64,000 nucleotides of DNA from CAZTDD01 sp964612675 (GCA_964612675.1 CAZTDD010000013.1:1-64000), one strand, 5' to 3'. Shown: positions 16,899 to 26,451, counted from the stretch's first letter. A program made the numbers and translations. The notes: generated from the sequence alone by a model not told the origin.

Positions 16899-17198
16899 AT
16901 GATGACGAACTATGGGGTCTCTCATGACTGGAGTGAGGAGACGATTGAAGCCAAAGCCCGATGGTTTCAGTCTCTGACCATCTCTGAGCGCCTGGACATG
17001 CTCTGTTTTTTTACAGACCTGGCCCTAGCCGCCAACCCAAGCTTGCAAGAGGGCAGGTATGTTGAACCGGTTCAAGGACGTATTCAGGTCCTTTCCAGAG
17101 AAGATCTGATTAGCTCCAAGCGGGCAGCAGGCCGTGATGTCGATCTTGAGGATGTTCGTGTTTTAGAGCTGTCGGACAAACCGGACGATGCTAAATGA
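16899..17198 (+). CDS. Small protein with AbiEii-like C-terminal segment
   Basis: A 99-residue protein whose C-terminus V-L-S-R-E-D-L-I-S-S-K-R-A-A-G-R-D-V-D-L-E-D resembles the tail of AbiEii/nucleotidyltransferase-type proteins, where L-I-x-x-K-x-A-A-G-R is a hallmark. The nucleotidyltransferase G-S-x-D-x-D core is absent, so this may be a truncated relative or a small partner subunit. The start at 16899 is the first of two adjacent ATGs; an earlier in-frame ATG at 16785 would run through the hairpin repeat. No strong ribosome site is visible. The gene ends 8 bp inside the end of the convergent HicB-like gene. Confidence 0.6.
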   Translation: MMTNYGVSHDWSEETIEAKARWFQSLTISERLDMLCFFTDLALAANPSLQEGRYVEPVQGRIQVLSREDLISSKRAAGRDVDLEDVRVLELSDKPDDAK

Positions 17199-17397
17199 GG
17201 AGCGACATGGCCCCGCCAAGCGGTATCTCCTTCCCCTGTTCACGGTAGGCAAGGACCATTTCCCGCAGGGCATCCTGTAGCATGTCCCGGCATTCATCGA
17301 GCGTAGCCGCCTCCGTCACAACCTCCGGCCATCCCACCAACTGCGCCATGTAACCCCGGCTGATCTTTGTGTATTTCGCAGTGTATGTGCTCAACAT
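17191..17397 (-). CDS. HicB-like antitoxin, apparently without HicA
   Basis: A 68-residue HicB-family protein with the partial RNase-H-like fold seen as Y-T-A-K-Y-T-K-I-S-R-G-Y-M-A-Q-L-V-G-W-P and T-L-D-E-C-R-D-M-L-Q-D-A-L-R-E. The start at 17397 follows AAGGAG; a longer frame to 17496 adds 33 residues of no family likeness. HicB normally neutralises the HicA RNA-interferase encoded beside it. No hicA-sized frame with family features is visible on either side, and the C-terminal DNA-binding domain of longer HicB proteins is absent. It may be a stray antitoxin or a solitary regulator. Confidence 0.75.
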   Translation of the reverse strand: MLSTYTAKYTKISRGYMAQLVGWPEVVTEAATLDECRDMLQDALREMVLAYREQGKEIPLGGAMSLLI

Positions 17398-17596
17398 TGG
17401 ATTTCTCCTTGGTTCGCACACCGACCTGACGCTGTTTCGGTTTTGGACTTGTGCCGCTCGCCTCTCCGCAGACTTATGAGTCGAATTAGAATACATTCTT
17501 TGGCGAGCCGGAGAAACGCTGTTGCGCTGCGGCTCTTAGATTCGTTGTACTCAATTAAATCCAACCATCGCGGCCTGACGTTTAACCTGAGTAACT

Positions 17597-18220
17597 ATGG
17601 AGGCCGCCGCCCAGGAACGCATCGTGGACGAAAGCCTTCCCGTCGATCCGAACGATTCGGATGAAGATCTGATGCTGCAATACGTTCGCGGCGACGGGAC
17701 GGCGTTCGAGATCTTGTTTCGGCGCCACAAGGTGCGCGTCTACGGTTTTATTTACCGGTTCGCGGGCGGTGGGCAAACAGACGATCTCTATCAAGAGGTG
17801 TTTTTGCGGATCATTCGAAGCCGCCACACGTACCGGCCCCGGGCGAAGTTCACCACGTGGCTCTACGCGGTGGCACGCTCGGTCTGTATCGACGCCATGC
17901 GGAAGGAAGGCCGCCGTAAAGACACAACCTCGTTGGATGAACTGACCGAAACCGGCCAGTCCCCCGTTCCGCTCCCGGTAAGCCAGGGAACGCAGCGGGA
18001 TGAGGTTTTCAACAACGAAACCGATACCTTGATAGAACGCCTGATTCATGGGCTTCCCGAAGAGCAGCGTGAGGTTCTGCTGATGCGGGAAAAGCTCAAC
18101 CTGACATTTCGAGAGATCGCGTCCATTACCGGATGTACCATGGGAACGGTGAAGAGCCGGATGCGATATGCGCTTGAAACTCTGCGGAAGTGGTTGATTT
18201 CGGAAGGATTTGTCAAATGA
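17597..18220 (+). CDS. ECF-type RNA polymerase sigma factor
   Basis: A 207-residue extracytoplasmic-function sigma factor. Region 2 runs from about 35 to 105 (F-E-I-L-F-R-R-H, D-D-L-Y-Q-E-V-F, K-F-T-T-W-L-Y-A-V-A-R). Region 4 is at about 150-200 with L-P-E-E-Q-R-E-V-L-L and the helix-turn-helix segment T-F-R-E-I-A-S-I-T-G-C-T-M-G-T-V-K-S-R. It overlaps the next gene by ATGA, so both products are translationally coupled, as usual for sigma/anti-sigma pairs. Its regulon is not evident; the alpha-2-macroglobulin gene 2.3 kb downstream is a candidate target only by position. Confidence 0.93.
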   Translation: MEAAAQERIVDESLPVDPNDSDEDLMLQYVRGDGTAFEILFRRHKVRVYGFIYRFAGGGQTDDLYQEVFLRIIRSRHTYRPRAKFTTWLYAVARSVCIDAMRKEGRRKDTTSLDELTETGQSPVPLPVSQGTQRDEVFNNETDTLIERLIHGLPEEQREVLLMREKLNLTFREIASITGCTMGTVKSRMRYALETLRKWLISEGFVK

Positions 18221-19965
18221 AATGCCGAGGAATCGAACGAAATCTGGTTTCTTATCTGTATGGCGAGCTCTCGGCCTGGAAACAGCGCCGTATCGAACGG
18301 CATCTCGGGAAGTGCGATGCCTGTCGAACGCTTGTCGAACAAACGAGAACCACTCGTCAACTCATAGGAGATCTTTCCGAAATGGAGACCCCCGAACATC
18401 TCGATCAGACGATCCTTCGTGAAGCGAATATGCCGACGACGGTGAGCAACCCGAAACCGGTTCGGCGGCCCTTTCTTCTTCGCCCGGCTTTCGGAATGGC
18501 GGTCGTTCTGGTTCTGGCAGCAGGCGTTGTCTTCACTCAGACGGATTATCTCACGAAGAAATCGGTGACACCCGCCAGACAGCAAGACTGGGAAGAAGCA
18601 GAAAATCTAACGCGGGACCGGGCCGACAAGGGAGATAAGGGAACCAACCTCGGGTATGGCTCCGAGAAGGGTGGCAAAGGCGGCCGGGAGAGACAGCGCC
18701 ATCTCACCACGACTACCCCTCAACTCGAGCCCAAATCCCCCGAGACACTGGGTGCGCCCCGGCGATCCCGCCCAGCAGAGTCCTACTTGATGGTAGCGGA
18801 TGAACCTCGACATGATTCCGGTCTCCAAACCGTAAACGCGAAACTCGCTTCTCAAGTGGATAGCCAGGCGGTCTTTCTGCAGGCCATGGAGACCTACAAC
18901 CGCGCGTTCCAAGAACCGGAGAAGAGACGCCGGACGCTTTTCAAGGAAGCGCTGGAAAAGTTCGAAAGTATCTCGGCACACCCGAACGCGGGAATCTGGC
19001 AGGTTCTCGCGACGGCACTGTGCGCAGATATCTACCGGTCTCAGGGCGATACCGGCAAAGCCGTACACCTGTACGAACGAATTATCCAAGACGCACAGGA
19101 GTATCAAGACTATGCCCGCGAAGCGCATTACGCACTTTTCAAAATCTACCTGGATGAGAAAAGTGCCCTCAAGGCTGCCCAAAAAGAGGCTTCAGCAATT
19201 ATCGAGAACGGAACAGACGATGCTCGCGCGAGTCATGTAAGCCTGGCTTTGGCGGACCGGCTGGCGGAAGACAATCCGCGCGAGGCCGCGTCGTGGTACC
19301 AAAAGGCACGTAAAATGTGTCCACCCAACAGCCCAGGCTATGACCGTGCAGAGTTCGCTCTGGGGAGTCTCCAACAGAGATTGGCAGCGGAGAATTTCAT
19401 CCTCGATTGGTGGATCATCGGGCCGTTCGACGACCCCGAAGACAAACGTCTCGTGACCGAGAAGCCGCCGGAGCGTGAAATCGACTTCTCGGCAAAATAT
19501 AAGGGGGCTGAAGGAAAAACGGTCCGATGGAAGCGCCTTTTTGGCAGAACGTCAGAACCCCCAAAACACATCGCCGAGCTCGAGCGCGGGATCGGCTACC
19601 GATTTCACGACATCCTTGAACCCGATGAACATGTTTCGATTTATGCCCTCACGTTCGTACATGTCGAAGAGAAAACGCCGGTCCGACTGCTGATCGGCTC
19701 GGATGATTCGGTTCGATGCTGGATCAATGACGAAATTGTTTGGAGCAATCCGTCCATACGCGGCCTTTCGCCAAACCAGGATCATGTCGCCGCCACACTC
19801 AAGAAGGGCTGGAACAAGGTCCTCCTGAAGGTCGCGAATAATGAAGGCGAATGGGGGTTCTTCTTTCAGATTGTCGACGTGGACAATCAATTCCTTTGGG
19901 ATCTGGAAGTGGATCCGAAGGCCTTTTATGACGCGTCTTTTCGGTTCGCGGTGAAAGGGATTTAG
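18217..19965 (+). CDS. Zinc-finger anti-sigma-like membrane protein with TPR-like and WxIxGPF module
   Basis: A 582-residue protein starting at 18217 inside the sigma-factor stop (ATGA). Residues 1-60 form a zf-HC2 anti-sigma domain with His29-x3-Cys33-x2-Cys36. One membrane segment spans about 89-107. After a Lys/Gly-rich charged linker comes a helical region (about 200-390) with TPR-like spacing, for example K-A-V-H-L-Y-E-R-I-I-Q-D-A. From W398-I-I-G-P-F onward there is a beta-rich module ending in a PA14-like part (S-D-D-S-V-R-C-W-I-N-D). The last two parts should lie outside the cytoplasm and may sense a ligand. Such a long extracytoplasmic tail is unusual for an anti-sigma factor. The same module is in the genes at 27144 and 47547. 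Confidence 0.85.
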   Translation: MKCRGIERNLVSYLYGELSAWKQRRIERHLGKCDACRTLVEQTRTTRQLIGDLSEMETPEHLDQTILREANMPTTVSNPKPVRRPFLLRPAFGMAVVLVLAAGVVFTQTDYLTKKSVTPARQQDWEEAENLTRDRADKGDKGTNLGYGSEKGGKGGRERQRHLTTTTPQLEPKSPETLGAPRRSRPAESYLMVADEPRHDSGLQTVNAKLASQVDSQAVFLQAMETYNRAFQEPEKRRRTLFKEALEKFESISAHPNAGIWQVLATALCADIYRSQGDTGKAVHLYERIIQDAQEYQDYAREAHYALFKIYLDEKSALKAAQKEASAIIENGTDDARASHVSLALADRLAEDNPREAASWYQKARKMCPPNSPGYDRAEFALGSLQQRLAAENFILDWWIIGPFDDPEDKRLVTEKPPEREIDFSAKYKGAEGKTVRWKRLFGRTSEPPKHIAELERGIGYRFHDILEPDEHVSIYALTFVHVEEKTPVRLLIGSDDSVRCWINDEIVWSNPSIRGLSPNQDHVAATLKKGWNKVLLKVANNEGEWGFFFQIVDVDNQFLWDLEVDPKAFYDASFRFAVKGI

Positions 19966-20070
19966 GTCGGGAGAAGCCAAGCGGGGCAGAACAGAGGAAG
20001 TATCAATCCCCTCTGAATCTCCCCCAATCTTGATGGCACGGCAAAAGCCTGACGTACGGTTAGGACGATT

Positions 20071-20290
20071 GTAGGGTGGGCTCACGGGCGTCGTATCGCA
20101 CCGCGGTGCCCGGTTAATGTTTACTCGAGCCCGTAGCCCACCAACTGGTTGATCCGAACTTCGTTGGAGGTTCCACGCTCAAGCTCAAGGGTGTTGGTGC
20201 GACCTCTCAACAGATATTGGTGGGCTACGGGCTTAGGTGATAGTGAGTCGGAGGGAATGTTCCAACACGGCGCCCGTGAGCCCACCCTAC
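20071..20290. repeat. Nested perfect inverted repeats
   Basis: Outer arms GTAGGGTGGGCTCACGGGCG (20071-20090) and their exact complement (20271-20290) enclose inner arms AGCCCGTAGCCCACCAA (20128-20144) and their exact complement (20217-20233). Both pairs are perfect. The 562-bp spacer 19966-20527 contains no supported gene; it also holds CTCTCCCGCCGGGAGAG near 20465. The ribosome site AGGTG before the next gene lies outside the repeats. Confidence 0.85.
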
Positions 20291-20527
20291 GACGCTCCCA
20301 CGCGCTGTTGACTTTTTGCCGGACCGTGAGTCTTGGGGAAGAAGGAAAAAAACAACCAAAGCGGCGTCGGGGCCGTCGTACTCGAAAAACGGGGCAACAA
20401 AGAGTCTGAAACCGCCGACAGGTCTCAGACCGGGGAAAACCCCAGACAAACGTCGGAAATCCCCTCTCCCGCCGGGAGAGGGCCAGGGTGAGGGTTTGGA
20501 AGAAGAGCCAAAAATGGAGGTGAAATC

Positions 20528-23500
20528 ATGAACCCACGATATCCAATTTGTTTACTAATTCTCGTTTTTGTCGGTTTTCTGGGATTGAATTTCATCAACG
20601 CAAAAACGGTGCCGGGAAAAATCGATACCGTCGATTTGGAATTCAACGAGGAAGGCTTGCTTGTTTCGGCGACGCTGTCTTCATCGGATAAAGCGATCCC
20701 TTCGATCGGCAATTTGTCGGTCAAACTCCTGGACGAGAAATTCAAAACCGTCGGGAAAATCTCCAAAAAAGTCGTCTTGCGGGATGGTGAACACAAAGAA
20801 TCCATTCTGGTTCCCGCTAAGATCGAACCCGAGAAACGGTATCTCTACAGTGTCGATGTCGAATTCGCGGGCGAAACCGCACACAAACGTCTCGTGCGTC
20901 CAACCGAACGCCAGGACGTGCTCCTTCTCGGCCAAGATAAACTCGAAGCGGGCGGGAACGCATCTTTCCGAATTGTCGTTCGTAACGCCGCGACGAATAA
21001 GCCAGTCGAGGACGCCCAAATTGAATTCGCAATCAAGAATAAAGAGAACGAGGGCACACTCGACACACCGAAATACGAAACCAACGAGCACGGCACAGTC
21101 GATGCATCGTTTGTTATTCCCGAATACCTCGCCGGAGAGTGCCACGTTGTCGCTACGGTCAAGTCGGACATCGGCGAAGAGAGAATCGAACGCGATATTC
21201 ATGTCGTCGCCAATAACCAAATCTATCTCACTTCCGATAAGCCGGTTTACCAGCCGGGCCAACTCATGCATCTCCGTGCGTTGGTTTTACGTTCAGCCGA
21301 TTGGAAACCCGTTGCCGAAAAACCGATGACACTCGAAGTCGCCGACGGGAAAGGCAACAAAGTCTTCAAAAAATTCGTGGAGACATCGGAATACGGTATC
21401 GTCTCCGCCGAATTCCAGCTGGCGGACGAGGTCAACGAAGGTGCATACACGATCACTGGGATTTTAGGCGATCAGACCGCCGAGAAAGTGGTGACGGTAA
21501 AACAATACGTTCTCCCGAAATTCAAAGTCGAAATTGAGACGGATCGGGATTATTACATGCCGGGCGATGAGATCACGGGCACAATCGACTCCCGCTATTT
21601 CTTCGGAAAACCCGTTGCCGAAGGAGCAGTGAATGTGAAAGCCTCGTGTTTCGATGTCGGCTTTCATGAATTCGATACTTATGAAGGCAAGACAGACGAA
21701 GAGGGAAAATGTTCGTTCGAATTGACTGTGCCGGAGAAGCTGGTCGCGCAGGAGAGTTTCAAGGGGACGGCGATGGTACAGCTGGAGGTGAAAGTCAAGG
21801 ACGGCGCGGATCATGAAGAAGAAAAATACCACATGATCCATGTCGCACAGCATCCGATTCAGATGGATGTCGTCCCTGAAAGCGGCACGGTGATCGCAGG
21901 TGTCGAGAATTCGTTCTACCTGCTTGCTTCCTATCCGGATGGGAGTGCGGCGACACCCGAGTTGAGCGTCTCCCTGCGATATGACGAAGACAAGACACCT
22001 CAGAAGAAGCTGAGTACCAAGACCGACGACAAAGGTCTTGCGACGGTCGATTTCGATATCTCGAAAGATGTTTCCCGCGTGGTTCTCGATATTCTTGCGA
22101 AAGACACCCAGGGCAACGAAGCGGAGACAAGCCACGATCTCGAGACCGAGAAGACCGGCTATCCTTTGTTACTGCGCGTGGATCGCGGGACCTATCAGGT
22201 GGGCGACACAATGGAAGTCGAGATCATCTCACCCGACCGGCCGCGCGAGACCGTGTTCATCGACATTATCAAAAATAGCCAAACAATCCTCACAAAATCC
22301 GTCGATCTTGAAAATGGAAAATCGACCGTTCCGATTGACCTGGACCATCATCTTTTCGGCACGCTCATGCTTCACGGTTATCAAATCCTGCCGAACGGAG
22401 AAATGGCCGGCGATACGCGGAAAGTCGTCGTGAACCGTCGGGATGATCTCCAAATCGCCATGACTCCCGACCAAGAGGAATACCGTCCCGGCGATCCGGC
22501 GGAGGTGGATATCAAGGTCACAGACTCCGAGGGAAAAGGGACCGCCGCGGCTCTTGGGATCGATATCGTCGATGAAAGCGTTTTCTCTGTCGTTGAAAAA
22601 ACACCCGGACTGGCGAAGGTTTTCTTCACCATTGAAAAAGAGCTTCTCGATCCGAAATACGAAATCCACGGATTCTCATTTGAGGAAATCACCCGGGCTT
22701 CTGTGAGGGACCGTGACTGGTTCGAAAAGGCGGCGAAAGTCTCCCTCGCTCGAAGTGCAGAGGAGCCGAGCTACAGCCTGCGCGCATTCACGGGCGACGA
22801 GATCCTTCAGCAAGCCCGGCAACAGGTCTTTTATCTGGCCCAACAGCTGTTGGGGATCGAAGAAGAATCGCGAACGCCGGGGGCCGTGGAGGAGATTCTT
22901 TATCCACGAGTCCAGCTGGCGGATGCGCGGGCGGTGGTGGATCCGTGGGGTCTCGATTACCGGGTTGCGAAAAAGGAGAAGTACCAAGTCGTTCGGAGCG
23001 CCGGACCGGATCATGAATTTGACACCTCAGACGACATCGAAGCGCCGATTGTTCCGCAGGTGAGGAGTCGCGGTCGGCATCAGCTGTTCTTTGCAGGACA
23101 ACCGCAGAGACGTCGATTCGGAATGGCTAGGGGCGTCCCAAAAGGAGTGGGGGTGGCCGGGGCTCCGGCTGAATTGGGATTTGCTGTGAACGGACAAGAC
23201 GCGTTACTGGCTCCCATGGCGCAAGAGGAACTGGCGCGGGGTGGGCGAATGATGGAGATCAGGGCCATCCCGGACAGAGCGCCCGCCGCCGGACGTGTCA
23301 TGCTCGGAGAGCGGCTTGGTGGAGGGATCGACGCGGGCGGACCGCCGGAAATTGCACGGTTTGGTTCACATGAAGTGGGAGGCGAGGCTCGTCTGAATTT
23401 CGAAGCAGAACTCCCCCAATTGCAGGTAGCGGACAAAGAGGCCGCACTCCGCCAGCTCAACGAAGGTCAGGCAGTAGACGTAGACGAACTGAGAACCCTC

Positions 23501-25717
23501 GAGGCACTCGACCAAACAGATCTCTATGCGTATTACGCAGATGACAAAGCAAGAGACAAGAAGGCGGAGATGGCCGGACAACCCAGCGAAACGCCAGCCA
23601 CCAAACGGGAAAAACCGACAGATATCCGCGTACGCAGCTACTTCCCCGAGATGCTCTACACAAACCCCTCGGTAATCACCGACGAAAACGGTCACGGGCT
23701 GATCACGCTGGCGATGGCGGATTCGATCACGACCTGGCGAATGACCGCACTCGCCAACTCCAAACAGGGTGAACTCGGCAGCGGCGAAGGATCGATGCGT
23801 GTCTTCCAGGAGTTCTTCATCGACCTCGATCTGCCCATCGCGCTGACAAAAGAAGACGAAGTCAGCATTCCGGTCGCGATTCACAACTACCTTCCGAAAC
23901 CTCAGACAGTCCAGGTCGAAATCGAAAAATCAAAATGGTTCGATTTGTTGGAGGATGAAACGCGGAAAACCGTTGAAATCGCTGCGAACGACGTCGGCAA
24001 GGTCGATTATCGAATCCGCGCGAACGAACTCGGCAATAACAAGATCACTGTATTCGGCTGGAGCGAGGAGAAGGAGGATGCAGTCGCGCGTGTAGTCGAG
24101 GTCCGACCGAACGGCGAAGAGAAATTTATCACTCACAACGGTCGCTTGATGGATGTGGCCAGCCACACGCTCGAATTTCCCGAGAACGCGATCCCCGACG
24201 CGTCGAAAATCCTGCTGCGGATTTATCCCGGGATTTTCAGCCAGGTTGTCGAGGGACTCGACAGCATTATGCGCATGCCGCACGGCTGTTTCGAGCAGAC
24301 CTCGTCGATCACCTATCCGAATCTGCTCGCGCTGGATTACATGAAACGCACAGACCAAATCACACCCGAAATCCAGATGAAAGCGCGAGAGTACATCAAT
24401 CTCGGCTATCAGCGTCTTCTGACGTTCGAGATCGACGGCGGCGGATTCGAGGTATTTGGGAATCCACCGGCAAACCGTGTGCTCTCGGCGTACGGGTTGC
24501 TCGAATTCACCGACATGAACGAGGTCTACCCGATTGATGAACGGGTGATCGAACGAACCCAGCGTTGGCTTGTTTCCGAGCAACAGGCGGATGGCTCCTG
24601 GCTGCCGGATAAGAACTATGCGCACGGCGAGATGTGGAAGAACATCCAAAACAATCCGCTGCTGGTTAGCGCATTCGTGACCTGGGGGCTCGGCCACAGT
24701 GGCTATCGCGGCGAGGCGCTCGACAAAGCCCGCGCGTATCTGAAAGAACACATCGACGAATGCAAGGAATCGTACACCATGGCGATGGTGGCCAATGCAT
24801 GGGCCGCGCACGATCCGAAAGATCCAGCACTTGTGGATTTGCTCGAACGTCTCAAGGCACAGGCCGTGGAAACACGCGACACAATCAAATGGCCGTCCGA
24901 AGTGAGTCTCTCCTTCGCGCACGGTGAAGTGGCGACAATCGAGACAACCGCCCTGGTTTCCATCGCGATGACGAAGAGCGGCCGGTTTCCCAACGAAGTC
25001 GGCAAAGCGCTGAATTACTTGATCCAACAGAAAGATCCAAACGGAACCTGGCATTCAACCCACGCAACCGTGTTAGCGCTCAAAGCGATGGTGGAAGCGC
25101 TGGGGAACGCAACCGAAGAGATGACCGCGACAGTGACGGTCAAGCTGGACGGCAAAGCAGTCGGCGAACTCGAGATCACGCCCGAGAACTGTGACGTTGT
25201 CCGGCTCTTGAGCCTCGGAAAGGTCGACGCCCCCGGGAAACACGAAGTCGATATTGAACTTGAGGGCGACGGGAGCATTATGTATCAGGTTGTCGGCTCG
25301 TACTTCACTCCGTGGACCGACAAGAAGAGAAAAGAACCGCTCTCCATCGCAGTCGATTACGACCGGAGCGAGCTTCAGAAGGACGAGACAGTCACCGCTC
25401 GCGTAACGGCACGCAACAACGCCGGCCGCCGCGCGGAGATGGTGATTCTCGACGTCGGCATCCCGCCGGGATTCCGGGTTGAGAGCGATCCGCTGGAGGA
25501 TGCGGTCAAGGCGGAGAAAATCGCGAAATACACATTGACCGGGCGTCAAGTGACGATTTACCTCCGCGCCCTCGACAGCGATGAGGAGTTCAGTCTTGAA
25601 ATTCCGATGAAGGCGCGGCTTGTCATTACCGCAAAAACGCCGGAATCGAAGGTGTACGAGTATTATAATCCCGAAGTGAATGGGTATGATGATCCTGAGG
25701 AGCTGAGAGTGAAGTAG
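20528..25717 (+). CDS. Secreted alpha-2-macroglobulin family protein with CxEQ thioester motif
   Basis: A 1729-residue exported protein (signal peptide about 1-26, no lipobox). Serial MG-type beta-sandwich domains fill residues 30-700, for example Y-L-T-S-D-K-P-V-Y-Q-P-G-Q. A long variable region (about 780-1035) is rich in Arg and Gly and sits where animal A2Ms have the bait region. At 805-838 it holds D-P-W-G-L-D-Y-R and S-A-G-P-D-H-E-F-D-T-S-D-D-I, resembling the C-terminal signature of GspG pseudopilins. Next come Y-F-P-E (about 1038) and D-S-I-T-T-W-R-M, as in animal A2M/C3. The thioester Cys1254-F-E-Gln1257 is followed by an alpha/alpha toroid. The family traps proteases. No pbpC partner is adjacent. 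Confidence 0.92.
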   Translation: MNPRYPICLLILVFVGFLGLNFINAKTVPGKIDTVDLEFNEEGLLVSATLSSSDKAIPSIGNLSVKLLDEKFKTVGKISKKVVLRDGEHKESILVPAKIEPEKRYLYSVDVEFAGETAHKRLVRPTERQDVLLLGQDKLEAGGNASFRIVVRNAATNKPVEDAQIEFAIKNKENEGTLDTPKYETNEHGTVDASFVIPEYLAGECHVVATVKSDIGEERIERDIHVVANNQIYLTSDKPVYQPGQLMHLRALVLRSADWKPVAEKPMTLEVADGKGNKVFKKFVETSEYGIVSAEFQLADEVNEGAYTITGILGDQTAEKVVTVKQYVLPKFKVEIETDRDYYMPGDEITGTIDSRYFFGKPVAEGAVNVKASCFDVGFHEFDTYEGKTDEEGKCSFELTVPEKLVAQESFKGTAMVQLEVKVKDGADHEEEKYHMIHVAQHPIQMDVVPESGTVIAGVENSFYLLASYPDGSAATPELSVSLRYDEDKTPQKKLSTKTDDKGLATVDFDISKDVSRVVLDILAKDTQGNEAETSHDLETEKTGYPLLLRVDRGTYQVGDTMEVEIISPDRPRETVFIDIIKNSQTILTKSVDLENGKSTVPIDLDHHLFGTLMLHGYQILPNGEMAGDTRKVVVNRRDDLQIAMTPDQEEYRPGDPAEVDIKVTDSEGKGTAAALGIDIVDESVFSVVEKTPGLAKVFFTIEKELLDPKYEIHGFSFEEITRASVRDRDWFEKAAKVSLARSAEEPSYSLRAFTGDEILQQARQQVFYLAQQLLGIEEESRTPGAVEEILYPRVQLADARAVVDPWGLDYRVAKKEKYQVVRSAGPDHEFDTSDDIEAPIVPQVRSRGRHQLFFAGQPQRRRFGMARGVPKGVGVAGAPAELGFAVNGQDALLAPMAQEELARGGRMMEIRAIPDRAPAAGRVMLGERLGGGIDAGGPPEIARFGSHEVGGEARLNFEAELPQLQVADKEAALRQLNEGQAVDVDELRTLEALDQTDLYAYYADDKARDKKAEMAGQPSETPATKREKPTDIRVRSYFPEMLYTNPSVITDENGHGLITLAMADSITTWRMTALANSKQGELGSGEGSMRVFQEFFIDLDLPIALTKEDEVSIPVAIHNYLPKPQTVQVEIEKSKWFDLLEDETRKTVEIAANDVGKVDYRIRANELGNNKITVFGWSEEKEDAVARVVEVRPNGEEKFITHNGRLMDVASHTLEFPENAIPDASKILLRIYPGIFSQVVEGLDSIMRMPHGCFEQTSSITYPNLLALDYMKRTDQITPEIQMKAREYINLGYQRLLTFEIDGGGFEVFGNPPANRVLSAYGLLEFTDMNEVYPIDERVIERTQRWLVSEQQADGSWLPDKNYAHGEMWKNIQNNPLLVSAFVTWGLGHSGYRGEALDKARAYLKEHIDECKESYTMAMVANAWAAHDPKDPALVDLLERLKAQAVETRDTIKWPSEVSLSFAHGEVATIETTALVSIAMTKSGRFPNEVGKALNYLIQQKDPNGTWHSTHATVLALKAMVEALGNATEEMTATVTVKLDGKAVGELEITPENCDVVRLLSLGKVDAPGKHEVDIELEGDGSIMYQVVGSYFTPWTDKKRKEPLSIAVDYDRSELQKDETVTARVTARNNAGRRAEMVILDVGIPPGFRVESDPLEDAVKAEKIAKYTLTGRQVTIYLRALDSDEEFSLEIPMKARLVITAKTPESKVYEYYNPEVNGYDDPEELRVK

Positions 25718-26451
25718 GCCCTCACCCCGGCCCTCTCCCGGTGGGAGAGGGAGAAGAACACAGAGAGGTTTATCGCTAGGCTGAGCTTGTCGCTGGGCCG
25801 GGAGTTGAACTCCCGGTCCATTAGATGCATAAGCGTCCTATAAAGGGTGGCATGCCAGAAGCGAAAGACTGTCGCGGAATCACAAAGCGATAGGAATCCC
25901 GGTCGTTTATCACCTGCAATCATGACGGGATCGCAAAAAGTCTGGGATACGGATTTCAACCCCCTCCTTTACGGCTCTCATGTTTGCCTTCGGCAAGCCA
26001 TGAGACTCCTCCCCCGATCTTCGGGGGAGGAAAAAGAAACGAGCGTGTCTGCAGCGGTTTCTCCCCCAAAGATTGGGGGAGATTCAGAGGGGGTTGACAC
26101 CTCACTTCCCGCATCCCGACGACTTTTTGCGACGGCATCAATCTCGGAGGCCGTAACAGCACCTTGAGCGCGGGCATGGAACCCCTGGGTCCCAAAGAAC
26201 AGGCTAATACAGAAGAAGAGGACAGGTAGGATTACGGAAACGCGGAGTTATCGCTGAACAGGTAGGTCCGTCCATGCCCGCGCTCGAAGGCTAAACGGAT
26301 GGCAAGGGCTTTGCAATTCCAAGGAAAGATGGATGGGAAGGCGAAAGGGAATCCGAGCTCAGTTTCTCGCTCCGGGCATGCCACCCACCATTGCGACCAG
26401 GTGCGCAACCCGTACGGATACAACCCTGCCAGTGAATTGAAGGAGACAACC
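25718..26451. other. Long intergenic region filled with repeats
   Basis: No gene is supported in these 734 bp. Contents are a REP-like segment (25718-25757, CTCTCCCGGTGGGAGAG), a small palindrome CCGGGAGTTGAACTCCCGG (25799-25817), a large palindromic element (25932-26131), and perfect 15-bp inverted repeats GAGCGCGGGCATGGA (26166-26180) / complement (26271-26285). A frame open from 26299 continues into the next gene but has no family features before its ATG at 26452. Confidence 0.65.
25932..26131. repeat. Palindromic repeat of the TCAACCCCCTC family
   Basis: Outer arms CGCAAAAAGTC (25932-25942) and its complement (26121-26131) enclose TCAACCCCCTC (25956) and its near complement AGAGGGGGTTGA (26085-26096), plus the hairpin CTCCCCCGATCTTCGGGGGAG. 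The same pieces occur around 8403-8660 and near 50620-50720. Confidence 0.7.

Noticed and set aside
20149..20531. Short coding frames between the anti-sigma and A2M genes
   Set aside because: They run through the nested inverted repeats and REP-like sequence, with no family features.
23930..25054. Open frame of 374 codons on the minus strand inside the alpha-2-macroglobulin gene
   Set aside because: The plus strand has thioester and domain motifs here; the reverse translation looks random and has no ribosome site.
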